A stretch of DNA of 64,000 bases from Tautonia sp040717455 (lineage in GTDB: Bacteria; Planctomycetota; Planctomycetia; Isosphaerales; Isosphaeraceae): NCBI RefSeq assembly GCF_040717455.1, contig NZ_JBFEFH010000010.1:124001-188000 (forward strand). The letters run 5' to 3'. The notes under the pieces were generated by a model, which was given only the letters and a program-made list of their open reading frames with translations, did no database searches and was not told the origin of the DNA. Of the stretch, positions 33,478-41,653 are shown piece by piece (positions within the stretch are counted from its first letter, which is position 1; every line of letters begins with the position of its first letter). The translations under genes were made by a program, and so were the position numbers.

Positions 33478-33782
33478 GGTCCTTCTCGACTCGCACCCGT
33501 CGGGAGGCGACTCAGCGACCCTGGCCGGGGTTGGGGTCGCGCAACGTCCACGTCGGTCGCCGAGTTGGGATCGGTGCCATGGTCATCGCGCGTCGAACGC
33601 GACGACGCGGCACAATCCGCGAAGTTATCCTATCAGGCATGCGACTTTTCGCAATGGCTTCGAACGAAAACGGTGATTTTCTTCAACAGACGAGCCTATC
33701 CTCGCACTTTGATCAAAGATCCGAATGCGACCGCCGCGTTCACGAGAGAAAAACGACGCCGAACGTTGATGGGGACGGGGAG
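33478..33782. other. Intergenic region, AT-richer
   Basis: 305 bases between two minus-strand genes. The part 33600-33775 is much less GC-rich than the rest of the window. It holds a promoter candidate for the PEP-CTERM operon and no gene. Confidence 0.5.
33627..33654 (-). promoter_or_regulatory. Candidate promoter of the PEP-CTERM/M28 operon
   Basis: On the minus strand TTGCGA (33654-33649), a 16-base spacer, then TAGGAT (33632-33627), about 150 bases before the PEP-CTERM start. Confidence 0.3.
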
Positions 33783-36731
33783 TTAGGGACGTTGACCGCG
33801 ATCGAGCTGATCGGCGATCAGCTCGATCGGATGGAAGGCGTCGATGCCGGCGAGGCCGTGGACCTGGCTGCGGCAGGAGAAGCCGGGGGCGGCGAGGAGG
33901 GCGTCGGGGTCGTCGCGGGCGGCGGGCAGGAGGACGCGTTCGGCCAGGGCGACGCTGACGTCGTAATGGCCGCGTTCGTAGCCGAACGACCCGGCCATGC
34001 CGCAGCAGCCGGAATCGAGGGGCTTGACCTCGAGATCGGGGATGCGACGCAGCGCGGCGACGGTGTCGGCGGTGCCGACGAGGGCCTTCTGCTGGCAGTG
34101 GCCGTGGAGCAGGACGCGGGACGCTCGGGGGCGGAGCGGGAGGTCGGGCACGCGGTCGGGGTCGGCGAGGAAGCGGTCGATCATCATCGAGGCATCGGCA
34201 ACCGTATGGGCATCGGGGCCGAGGCGGAAGTCGCGGTACTCGTCGGCGAGGGTGAGCAGGCAGGAAGGTTCGCAGCCGACGATGGGGACACCTTGCCGGG
34301 CCGCGCCGATGAGCTTCGCCACGTTCTGTTCGGCCCAGCCGCGGGCGAGGCCGAGCAGGCCCTTCGAGATGGCCGGTCGGCCGCAGCAGACGAGCCCGGC
34401 GAGTTCGACGGCGTAGCCGCTCGCCTCCAGGACGCGGACGGCGGCGCGGCCGATGGAGGGCTGATTGTAGGTGGTGAAGCAGTCGTCGAGGAGGATGACG
34501 CGGCCCCGGGAGCCGGCGCGGGGGTCGGGCTGGTGGCGGCGGAACCAGCGGCGGAGATGGTCGCGCTCGAAGGAAGGGGCGACCCGGCGGCGGTCGAACC
34601 CGGCGACCTTTTCCAAGAGCCAGCGCACGGAGGAGCGTTCGCGCATCCAGTTCGAGAAGGGGGCGGTGGCCGATCCCATCGCATTGAGGCGGTGGATCTG
34701 GGAGACCAGGAGCGAGCCGATCGGCACGGCCCGGGATCGGTACTTCTGGTGGAGGTACTCTGCCTTGAGCTTGGACATGTCGACGTTTGACGGGCACTCG
34801 GTCTTGCATGCCTTGCACTGGAGGCAGAGGTCGAGGGCCCGGTCGAGGTCGACGCTGGCGAGCCCCTCGGCGGGCAGGGTGCCGGCCATGACGAGGCGGA
34901 GGAGGTTGGCGCGGCCGCGGGTGGAGTGGTCCTCGTCCCGGGTGACCATGTAGCTCGGGCACATGGTGCCGGTGCCGGTCTTGCGGCAGGCGCCGACGCC
35001 GGAACACATCTCGACGGCCCGGGCGAAGCCCCCCTGCCCCGAGAAGTCGAAGCCGGTGGCGAGCGGCTCGCGGTCGGCGTGGTACGAGGGGCCGAGGCGG
35101 AGGTCGGTGCCGGGGTCGGGCTCGGCGACGACCTTGCCGGGGTTCATGAGGTTTTTGGGGTCGAAGGCGTCCTTGACGGTGCGGAAGGCGCCGTAGATTT
35201 CCTCGCCGAAGAGTTTGCGGTTCCATCGGCTGCGGGCGAGGCCGTCGCCGTGCTCGCCGCTCATGGCGCCGCCGAATTCGAGGACGAGATCGGAGACCTC
35301 GGCGGCGATCGAGCGCAGTTTCTCGACCTCGCTCGGGTCTTTCACATTCAAGATGGGTCGGATGTGCAAGCAACCGACGTCGGCATGCCCATAGCAGGAG
35401 GCGACGGTGCCGTGCCGGGCGACGAGGTCGTGGAAGCGTCGGTAGAACTCGGGGAGCTTCTCGACCGAGACGGCCGTGTCTTCGACGAAGGCGACGGGCT
35501 TGGCGTCGCCGACCATGCCCATCAGCAGCGAGAGGCCGGCCTTGCGGACCTTCCAGAAGTCGTCCTTGGCGGCGTCGGCCAGGGTGGTGCGGTGGCCGAG
35601 CAGGCCGGGGGCGCCGTCGACGCGGCGGAGGAGGTCGTGGGCCTTCGCGGCGAGTTCGTCGGGGGTGTCGGCGTAATACTGGGCGGCGAGGACGGCTTCG
35701 GGGCGGCCGGAGGCGAAGGAGAGGCTCTTGGCGTACTCGGGGTTGCGGCCGGCGAGGTCGAGGATGGCGCGGTCGACCATCTCGATGGCGACCGGCTCGG
35801 TCTCGAGCATCGGGAGGAGGCGGTCGAGGGCGTGGGGGATAGTGGCGAAGGAAAGCACTACCAGACCTTGATGTTTTGGCGCGGGCACGAGTTTGAGTTC
35901 GGCCCCGGTGACGACGGCGAGGGTGCCCTCGGAGCCGACGACGAGCTTGGCGAGGTTGAAGGCCCAGGGGTCGTCGGGGGCCTCGGGGGCCCGGATCGGC
36001 AGGCCGGGGACGAACTCGTCGAGATTGTAGCCGCTGACGCGCCGGAGGATGGGGGGGAAGTGGCGGGCGATGGCGGCCTGGTGGTCCTTGACCACGTCGC
36101 GGACGTCGCGGTGGATGCGGCCGACGATGCCGTCGAGGCGGCAACGCTCGGCCAGTTGCTCGGGCGAGCAAGGGCCGAGGGTGGTGCGGGTGCCGTCGGA
36201 GAGGACGACGTCGAGCGACCGGATGGAGTCGACGGTCTTGCCGAAGCGGAGGGAGCGGGCCCCGGCGGAGTTGTTGCCGATCATGCCGCCGAGGGTGGCG
36301 CGGTCGGTCGTGGAGACGTCGGGGCCGAACATCAGGCCGAGGGGCTTTAACTCGGCATTCAAGCGGTCGAGCACGACGCCGGGCTGGACGGAGACGGTCA
36401 TGCGGTCGCGGTCGACGGTGCCGATGCGGGTGAGATACTTCGACGTATCGAGAATGATGGCGGTGCCGATGGTCTGGCCCGAGAGGCTGGTCGCGCCGCC
36501 CCGGGGGACGACGGGAACGCCTTCCTCGGCGGCGATGCGGACGGTGGCGGCCACGTCGTCGACCGTGCGGGGGACGACGACGCCGACGGGCATGATCTGG
36601 TAGAGGCTGGCGTCGGTGGCGTAGAGGCCGCGACTGCCGGAATCGAAGCGGACCTCGGCGCGGGTGGCGTCGATCAGGCGGTCGCGGAGGCGGTTGACGA
36701 CGCGGGGAGGCGGCGGGGCGGTGCTGGGCAT
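33783..36731 (-). CDS. FAD-binding and Fe-S oxidoreductase (D-2-hydroxyglutarate/D-lactate dehydrogenase type, YdiJ-like)
   Basis: 982 residues, near the ~1,000 of YdiJ. The FAD-binding PCMH domain spans ~50-230 (VPVVPRGGATSLSGQTIG, GGMIGNNSAGARSLRFGKTV). The FAD-oxidase C-terminal domain spans ~280-540 (EHGDGLARSRWNRKLFGEEI). Fe-S ligands follow: CSGVGACRKTGTGTMCPSY and CLQCKACKTECPSNVDMSKL (~600-680). Two CCG heterodisulfide-type motifs end it (VCCGRPAISKG, DSGCCGMAGSFGYERG). ATG 36731 is chosen; a TTG at 36746 has no better ribosome site. It likely oxidises a D-2-hydroxyacid and passes electrons to a membrane carrier. The gene lies downstream of the molybdenum operon but is separated by 288 bases. 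Confidence 0.92.
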   Translation of the reverse strand: MPSTAPPPPRVVNRLRDRLIDATRAEVRFDSGSRGLYATDASLYQIMPVGVVVPRTVDDVAATVRIAAEEGVPVVPRGGATSLSGQTIGTAIILDTSKYLTRIGTVDRDRMTVSVQPGVVLDRLNAELKPLGLMFGPDVSTTDRATLGGMIGNNSAGARSLRFGKTVDSIRSLDVVLSDGTRTTLGPCSPEQLAERCRLDGIVGRIHRDVRDVVKDHQAAIARHFPPILRRVSGYNLDEFVPGLPIRAPEAPDDPWAFNLAKLVVGSEGTLAVVTGAELKLVPAPKHQGLVVLSFATIPHALDRLLPMLETEPVAIEMVDRAILDLAGRNPEYAKSLSFASGRPEAVLAAQYYADTPDELAAKAHDLLRRVDGAPGLLGHRTTLADAAKDDFWKVRKAGLSLLMGMVGDAKPVAFVEDTAVSVEKLPEFYRRFHDLVARHGTVASCYGHADVGCLHIRPILNVKDPSEVEKLRSIAAEVSDLVLEFGGAMSGEHGDGLARSRWNRKLFGEEIYGAFRTVKDAFDPKNLMNPGKVVAEPDPGTDLRLGPSYHADREPLATGFDFSGQGGFARAVEMCSGVGACRKTGTGTMCPSYMVTRDEDHSTRGRANLLRLVMAGTLPAEGLASVDLDRALDLCLQCKACKTECPSNVDMSKLKAEYLHQKYRSRAVPIGSLLVSQIHRLNAMGSATAPFSNWMRERSSVRWLLEKVAGFDRRRVAPSFERDHLRRWFRRHQPDPRAGSRGRVILLDDCFTTYNQPSIGRAAVRVLEASGYAVELAGLVCCGRPAISKGLLGLARGWAEQNVAKLIGAARQGVPIVGCEPSCLLTLADEYRDFRLGPDAHTVADASMMIDRFLADPDRVPDLPLRPRASRVLLHGHCQQKALVGTADTVAALRRIPDLEVKPLDSGCCGMAGSFGYERGHYDVSVALAERVLLPAARDDPDALLAAPGFSCRSQVHGLAGIDAFHPIELIADQLDRGQRP

Positions 36732-36784
36732 CGGCGATCTCGGCAATTCGTCCCTGGACTTCGGGCGATCCCTCGGCGAGCGTT

Positions 36785-36813
36785 ATTGTAGGCTCCGGCG
36801 GAGGTGGTCGCCA
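36785..36813 (-). promoter_or_regulatory. Candidate promoter of the large FAD/Fe-S gene
   Basis: On the minus strand TGGCGA (36813-36808), a 17-base spacer, and TACAAT (36790-36785). The -10 is good and the -35 is weak. Confidence 0.35.
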
Positions 36814-36845
36814 GGCCGGGTGGGGGGGAGGATGGAGAGGGGACC

Positions 36846-36880
36846 GCGCGCAGAGACGGGGAGACGCGGAGAAGAGAGGG
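36846..36880. repeat. Dispersed repeat of the GCAGAG/GGAGACGCGGAG family, copy D2
   Basis: CGCGCAGAGACGGGGAGACG then CGGAGAAGAGAGGGGG, followed by a long polypurine run to about 36900. It closely matches the first half of the copy at 20099. Confidence 0.6.
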
Positions 36881-37018
36881 GGAGGAGGAGGGAGGGGGTC
36901 AGGTGATGCGGAGGTGAGGCGTGGCGGGTGGTCCGGGTTCTAATAAGGAAGGACGAAGGGCCGCCGGACCACTCGGGGGAGGGGTCGGGCGGCCCGGGAT
37001 GATGAGGGGACGGGGGGC

Positions 37019-37330
37019 TCAGAGGGCCTCGTAGCAGGACCGGGAAGGGTCGCAGCAGAGGTCTTTCTGGGCGAGGTCGTCGTCGGGCCCGAAGGCCTTG
37101 TGGGTGGACAGGCACCAGTAGATGGTGTTGTCGTAGTCGCCGTGCGACTCGGCGGGGCCGTCGGTGTAGACGTACATCCCCTTGCTCCGGAGCTTGCGGC
37201 ACGGGGGGCCGACCATCTGGTACTCCGGAGGCGGGGGCGGCGGCTCGGGGGCGGGGGCCGGTTCGGGGGCGACCGCGGGCTCGGGGCCCGCGGCCGGATC
37301 GGGGTCCGGCCTGGGCTTCATCGATCGCAC
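37019..37330 (-). CDS. Small Pro-rich, Cys-containing protein coupled to the molybdenum operon
   Basis: 103 residues. GTG 37328-37330 is preferred over ATG 37321: GGAGG, lying within the last codons of the FAD subunit gene, is 8 bases before it. Residues 5-36 are a Pro/Glu/Ala linker (PDPDPAAGPEPAVAPEP...). The C-terminal ~65 residues are globular with five cysteines (CRKLRSKGMYVYTDG, YWCLSTHKAFG, LCCDPSRSCYEAL). There is no signal peptide. I know no family; Cys spacing suggests metal binding or disulfides. Its start lies 3 bases after the stop of the FAD subunit, so it is in the operon. Confidence 0.7.
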   Translation of the reverse strand: MRSMKPRPDPDPAAGPEPAVAPEPAPAPEPPPPPPEYQMVGPPCRKLRSKGMYVYTDGPAESHGDYDNTIYWCLSTHKAFGPDDDLAQKDLCCDPSRSCYEAL

Positions 37331-37333
37331 GGG

Positions 37334-38410
37334 TCAGGCCTCCATCTTGGACCAGTACTCGTCCCCGGCGGCCCGCAGCAGGGCGCGCTTGACGACGGTC
37401 TTGACGAGGGGGACCTTGTAGGCGTTCTTCGAGAGGGGCTGGGCCCCCTCGGTGGCGGCCTGGCCGGCGGCCTCGGCCGAGTCCTTGGTCAGATCCTTGC
37501 CGGCGATGGCGGCCTCGGCCCCCTTGGGCCGGTAGGGGACCGGGGCGACGCCGCCGAGGACGATGGTCGGCTCGCTGCCGTCCTCGGGGATGCAGACGCC
37601 GGCCATGACGATCGGCCAGTCGTGCGAGAGCTTCTGGCGGATCTCGTAGAAGGCGTTCTTGCCCTTCGGCTCGGGCACGAGGATGCGGGTGACGACCTCG
37701 TCGGTCGAGAGGGTCAGCTCGCGGTCGCCTTCCTCCTTCGGGACCTGGTAGAGGTCCATGACGGGGATGGTGCGGGTACCGTCCGGGCCGACGATCTCGG
37801 CCTCGGCCCCCAGGGCGATCAGCGCCGGGGCGAGGTTCGACGCGGTGACGAACAGGGCGTCGCCGTCGGTCATGAAGATGGCGTGGTAGCGGTTGTCGCC
37901 GAGGCGGACGAGGTGGCCGTCCTCGGGCTGGCCGACGAGGTCGATGTTATAGGGGGCGAATTCCCCCTCGAGCTCGCGGACGAGCTTCTCCCCGGCGTCC
38001 TCGTCGCGCCGGCCGCCGAGCAGGCCGAAGCCGGACCGGTAGTACCAGCAGCGCGGGCGCTGGAGCAGGTTGCCGGCCACGGTCGCCATGTTGCGGATCT
38101 GGGGGGTGGCGATGGAGCGGGCGGCCTGCTTGATGGCCGGGTACTTCTCGGCGATCGTCTCGTCTTCGAGCAAGTCGGCCAGGGTGGTGCCGGCGCCGAT
38201 GACGAGCGTGCCGTCCTCGGTCCGGATGCCGCGGAAGGAGTCGTCCTCGATGTCCTTGAGGTACACGACCCGACCGGGGCTGGAAATATAATCCTTCATG
38301 CGGCAGAGCAAGTCGGTGCCGCCGGAAAGACCCTCGCTGGACTCGGCGCCGGCCAGGGCCTGAACGGCCTGCTCGACGCTGGTCGGGCTGGCGTATTCAA
38401 AGGCTTTCAT
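37334..38410 (-). CDS. Xanthine dehydrogenase family FAD-binding subunit (PaoB/YagS-like)
   Basis: 358 residues. The FAD domain is clear: EGLSGGTDLLCRMKDYISSP, LVIGAGTTLADLLEDETIAE, ATPQIRNMATVAGNLLQRPR. CO-dehydrogenase flavoprotein C-terminal residues follow (~240-340). After NLLQRPRCWYYR, where PaoB-type proteins carry several Cys for a [4Fe-4S] cluster, only one Cys remains and the insert LLGGRRDEDAGEKLV has none. So this subunit probably lacks that cluster. It passes electrons from the Fe-S subunit to an acceptor. It lies 109 bases after the molybdenum subunit gene, and the small Cys protein follows. Confidence 0.9.
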   Translation of the reverse strand: MKAFEYASPTSVEQAVQALAGAESSEGLSGGTDLLCRMKDYISSPGRVVYLKDIEDDSFRGIRTEDGTLVIGAGTTLADLLEDETIAEKYPAIKQAARSIATPQIRNMATVAGNLLQRPRCWYYRSGFGLLGGRRDEDAGEKLVRELEGEFAPYNIDLVGQPEDGHLVRLGDNRYHAIFMTDGDALFVTASNLAPALIALGAEAEIVGPDGTRTIPVMDLYQVPKEEGDRELTLSTDEVVTRILVPEPKGKNAFYEIRQKLSHDWPIVMAGVCIPEDGSEPTIVLGGVAPVPYRPKGAEAAIAGKDLTKDSAEAAGQAATEGAQPLSKNAYKVPLVKTVVKRALLRAAGDEYWSKMEA

Positions 38411-38519
38411 GGGTTCTGATTGCTCCTCGGGATGATCGGATCGGCCGGGGCGGCGGGTGGGGAACCACGGCGAGTGATCGCCGCGGCTCCGGCGTCCGCC
38501 GCCCGTCTGGGATCGCGGA

Positions 38520-40679
38520 TCAGGCCTTGGCCAGGGCGTTGAGGATGTTCATGGGGGTCATGGGGAAGTGGGGGACGCGGGTGCCGAGGGCGTTGGCCAC
38601 GGCGTTGCCGATGGCGGCGGCGGTGGCGATCGTCGGCGGCTCGCCGACGCCGATCACGCCCCGCTTGCGCATCTGCTCGTTGTCGAAGGGGATGATGTCG
38701 ATCTCGGGGATGTCGCTGGCCCCGGCGAGCTTGTACAGCTCCATGTCGGGGTTCAGGCAGAGCCCGGTCGAGGGGTCCATGACCAGTTCTTCGAACAGGC
38801 CGTAGTTCAATCCCATGATCACGCCGCCGTAGACCTGGCTCTTCCAGGTCATGATGTTCAGGATCAGGCCGGTGTCCTGGACGGCGACGATCTTGTTGAG
38901 CTTGACGACGCCGGTCTCGGTGTCGACGGTCAGGTCGACGAACTGGCAGCCGCCGACGCCCTGGGCGGTGAGGCCCTCGGAGAAGTTGCCGGTGACGTTG
39001 ATCGGCATGGTGCCGAGCTTCCGGCAGGCGTCCTTCCAGGGGACTTCACGCTCCCCCTTGACGAGGATGACCCCTTCGCCGACGGACAGGTCGCCCGGCT
39101 CGGCGTCGAGGGCGCCGGCGATCCGCTTGAAGAGCTGGTCGCGGGCCTCGAGGGCGGCGTTGTAGGCCGGCGGGGCCATCGACGGGGTCGTGGTCGACCC
39201 GCCGGAGGCCTGGCCGGGGGGGAACTGCGAGTTGCCGATGTTGGAGTTGATGTCGGTCGTCTGCAGGCCGAGCACCTCGGCGACGATCTGGGCCAGGATG
39301 GTCCGGCAGGCGGTGCCGATGTCCTGGGTGGCGCTGCGGAGCTCGACGGAGCCGTCGGGGTTGATGATGCAGGTGACCTGCTTGTCGTCCCGGCCGCCGC
39401 CGCCCCACTGGTGCAGGGCCATGCCGAAGCCGCGCTTCAGGGGGCCTTCGGCCTTGGCGTTGTCGGCGCGGGACTTGCGCTGATCCCAGCCGATGGCCTC
39501 GGCCCCGAGCTTGATCTGCTCGCGGTAGATCTCGGTGCGGTTGAGGGCTTCGCCGGACCCGCTGGGGACGGTGTCCTGCTCGGCGAGGCTGTTGAGGCGC
39601 ATCTGGAGGGGGTCGATGCCGAGGGTCTCGGCCAGGTCGTCGATGGCCGATTCCATCATGGCGCACCCCTGGGGGTGGCCGGGGGCCCGCATGGCCCGGG
39701 CGTTGCCGCCGTTGACGCGGACGTCGGTGTGCTGGCGGCGGCTGTTGGGCACCTCGTAGACGTAGGGCAAGGGGAAGGCGGCCCCCCGGGAGATGCCGCC
39801 GGTGCCGGCGGTCTCGGCGACCATGGCGGTGAGCTTGCCGTCCTTGTCGGCGGCGAGGGTGATCTTGGCCGAGGCGCTGGGCCGGTTGCCGGCGGTCAGG
39901 TGCTCCTGGATGCGGTCGAGGAACAGCCAGACGGGCTTGCCGGTCTTCTTGGCCAGCTCTCCGGCGGCGACGCCCCAGGTGTCGGCCCCGAACTTGGCGC
40001 CGAAGCCGCCGCCCATGACGGGGGTGAGCACGGTGACGTCGGTGGCGGGGACGTTGAACGCGCCGGCCATCTCCGATTCGACGCCGTCGACGTTCTGGGT
40101 GCTGGCCCAGACGGTCATCCTGGCGTCGCCGTCCCAGCGGACGACCTGCCCGTGGGTCTCGAGGCAGACGTGGGTGATGACCGGGATCGAGTACTCCCCT
40201 TCGATCCGGGCGGCGGCCTCTTCGAGGGCGGCGTCGGGGTCGCCGTCTTCCTGGGCGCGGCCGGCCTGGGTGTTGCCGCGGGGGGTGAGCTGCGGGGCGC
40301 CTTCGGCGAGGGCCTGGGCCTCGGTGACGGCGTGGGGCAGGACCTCGAACTCGATGGCGATGGCGCGGCAGCCGTCGCGGGCGATCTCCTCGCTCTCGGC
40401 GGCGACGGCGGCGATCTCCTCGCCGTGGTAGCGGACGGTCGCCCCTTCGTTGGCGATCAGGTAGACCCCTTTGACGCCGGGGATGGCCTCGGCCTTCGAC
40501 GTGTCGATCTTGAGGATCTTCGCGTGGGCGTGGGGGCTATGCAGGACGACGGCAAAAAGGACGCCGTCGGGCCGCTCGTCGGACGGGTACTTGGCGCGCC
40601 CGGAGGCCTTGGCCAGGCCGTCGAGCCGGGGGACGCCTTCGCCGATGAGACGCGGGTTGTCGGGCCACAGTGCTGCCAT
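38520..40679 (-). CDS. Xanthine dehydrogenase family molybdopterin-binding subunit
   Basis: 719 residues, slightly shorter than the usual ~730-780. It starts with the a/b hammerhead domain (RLDGLAKASGRAKYPSDERP). The molybdenum-binding part follows: TPVMGGGFGAKFGADTWGVA, NARAMRAPGHPQGCAMMESA, HQWGGGGRDDKQVTCIINPD. The catalytic glutamate is E680 in GVIGVGEPPT. The hammerhead is shortened around residues 75-85. The substrate is an aldehyde or purine in the family; PaoC-like aldehyde oxidation is likely given the exported Fe-S partner. ATG 40677-40679 follows AGGAGG. The Fe-S gene ends 3 bases before it. Confidence 0.93.
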   Translation of the reverse strand: MAALWPDNPRLIGEGVPRLDGLAKASGRAKYPSDERPDGVLFAVVLHSPHAHAKILKIDTSKAEAIPGVKGVYLIANEGATVRYHGEEIAAVAAESEEIARDGCRAIAIEFEVLPHAVTEAQALAEGAPQLTPRGNTQAGRAQEDGDPDAALEEAAARIEGEYSIPVITHVCLETHGQVVRWDGDARMTVWASTQNVDGVESEMAGAFNVPATDVTVLTPVMGGGFGAKFGADTWGVAAGELAKKTGKPVWLFLDRIQEHLTAGNRPSASAKITLAADKDGKLTAMVAETAGTGGISRGAAFPLPYVYEVPNSRRQHTDVRVNGGNARAMRAPGHPQGCAMMESAIDDLAETLGIDPLQMRLNSLAEQDTVPSGSGEALNRTEIYREQIKLGAEAIGWDQRKSRADNAKAEGPLKRGFGMALHQWGGGGRDDKQVTCIINPDGSVELRSATQDIGTACRTILAQIVAEVLGLQTTDINSNIGNSQFPPGQASGGSTTTPSMAPPAYNAALEARDQLFKRIAGALDAEPGDLSVGEGVILVKGEREVPWKDACRKLGTMPINVTGNFSEGLTAQGVGGCQFVDLTVDTETGVVKLNKIVAVQDTGLILNIMTWKSQVYGGVIMGLNYGLFEELVMDPSTGLCLNPDMELYKLAGASDIPEIDIIPFDNEQMRKRGVIGVGEPPTIATAAAIGNAVANALGTRVPHFPMTPMNILNALAKA

Positions 40680-40682
40680 GAC

Positions 40683-41342
40683 TCAGGCCCCTCCTTTCTT
40701 CATCGCCTTGGCGGCGTCGAGGGCCGCCTGGAAGACGCCGATGTAGGTGCCGCATCGGCAGATGTTCCCGTCGAGCCCCTGCTTGATGTCGTCGAGCGTC
40801 GGCTCCTGGCCGGGGTTCTTCTCGAGCCAGGCCTGGCAGGCGGTGACGAACCCGGGGGTGCAGTAGCCGCACATCAGGGCGTCGTTCTTGAGGAACGACT
40901 GGGGGACGCTCCCCTCGTCGGTCTCGAAGCTCTCGAGCGTGCGGACCTCGTGGTCGGCGCAGGAGATGGCCAGGGTCGTGCAGGAGTACACGGCGTCCCC
41001 GTCGAGGATGACCGTGCAGGCGCCGCAGCTGGCCCGGTCGCAGACGCGCTTCGGGCCGGTGACGTTCATGCGGTTGCGGAGCGTGTCCAGCAGGGTCGAG
41101 CGGGGCTCGATGGTGACGCTCATCGCCTCGCCATTGACCTTCAGCTCGATCGGGCAGGTGCCGGAGTAGATCGCCACGCCGTCGGTCTCGGAGACGTCGG
41201 CGCGGGCCTCGTGCATCGCCGTCTCGGCCGAGGTGGCCATCACGGCGCCGGCGGCGGCCAGGCTCGAGCCGCGCAGGAAGTCGCGGCGGCTGTGGCCCGG
41301 TCGCGGCAAGTCGGCCGGTGCCTTGTGGTCTTCTGGTGGCAT
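40683..41342 (-). CDS. Tat-exported (2Fe-2S)-binding subunit (PaoA/YagT-like)
   Basis: 219 residues. ATG 41340-41342 follows GGGAGG. Residues ~18-45 are a Tat signal (HSRRDFLRGSSLAAAGAVMA), as in E. coli PaoA, so the whole complex should be periplasmic. The plant-type [2Fe-2S] set is CDRASCGACTVILDGDAVYSC-like, and the second helical set is CGYCTPG plus CRCGTY near the C-terminus. It carries electrons from the molybdenum site. Gene order here is Fe-S, Mo, FAD, unlike E. coli paoABC (Fe-S, FAD, Mo). Confidence 0.94.
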   Translation of the reverse strand: MPPEDHKAPADLPRPGHSRRDFLRGSSLAAAGAVMATSAETAMHEARADVSETDGVAIYSGTCPIELKVNGEAMSVTIEPRSTLLDTLRNRMNVTGPKRVCDRASCGACTVILDGDAVYSCTTLAISCADHEVRTLESFETDEGSVPQSFLKNDALMCGYCTPGFVTACQAWLEKNPGQEPTLDDIKQGLDGNICRCGTYIGVFQAALDAAKAMKKGGA

Positions 41343-41369
41343 CGAGGGGGACCTCCCTGGGATCGAGAA

Positions 41370-41393
41370 CGTGTCGCGGATGATGCCGACACG
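41370..41393. promoter_or_regulatory. Inverted repeat in the leader of the molybdenum operon
   Basis: CGTGTCG (41370-41376) and CGACACG (41387-41393) with a 10-base gap, 28 bases upstream of the Fe-S subunit ATG. It may be an operator or a leader hairpin. Confidence 0.35.
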
Positions 41394-41624
41394 CGCGGTC
41401 CGCGATATGAGAATCGGGCGGGGAACCGCGCAGGATGCACTATCGTCGGCTCGTCGGCCGCCGGTCAAGAGTCGGCCGCCCGAAATGACGCGCGGTTTTT
41501 CCCGAATCGGCCCCGATGTGCCCGGCCGGTCGGGGTCGGGATGGGGCGTCTCCGGGGACGCGACGGCACCCCGCGGGACTGGTTGAGGCGGGGGGGCGGA
41601 TCGGCGCGGGCGGGCGGGGTCTGG

Positions 41625-41630
41625 TAGAAT
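41625..41630 (+). promoter_or_regulatory. -10-like element TAGAAT before the glycine-oxidase-like gene
   Basis: GGTAGAATCGG, 24 bases before ATG 41654. No good -35 is visible. The same TAGAATCGG string occurs at 54016, before the molybdoenzyme gene. Confidence 0.25.
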
Positions 41631-41653
41631 CGGCGGCCTCGTAAGGAGGACCG

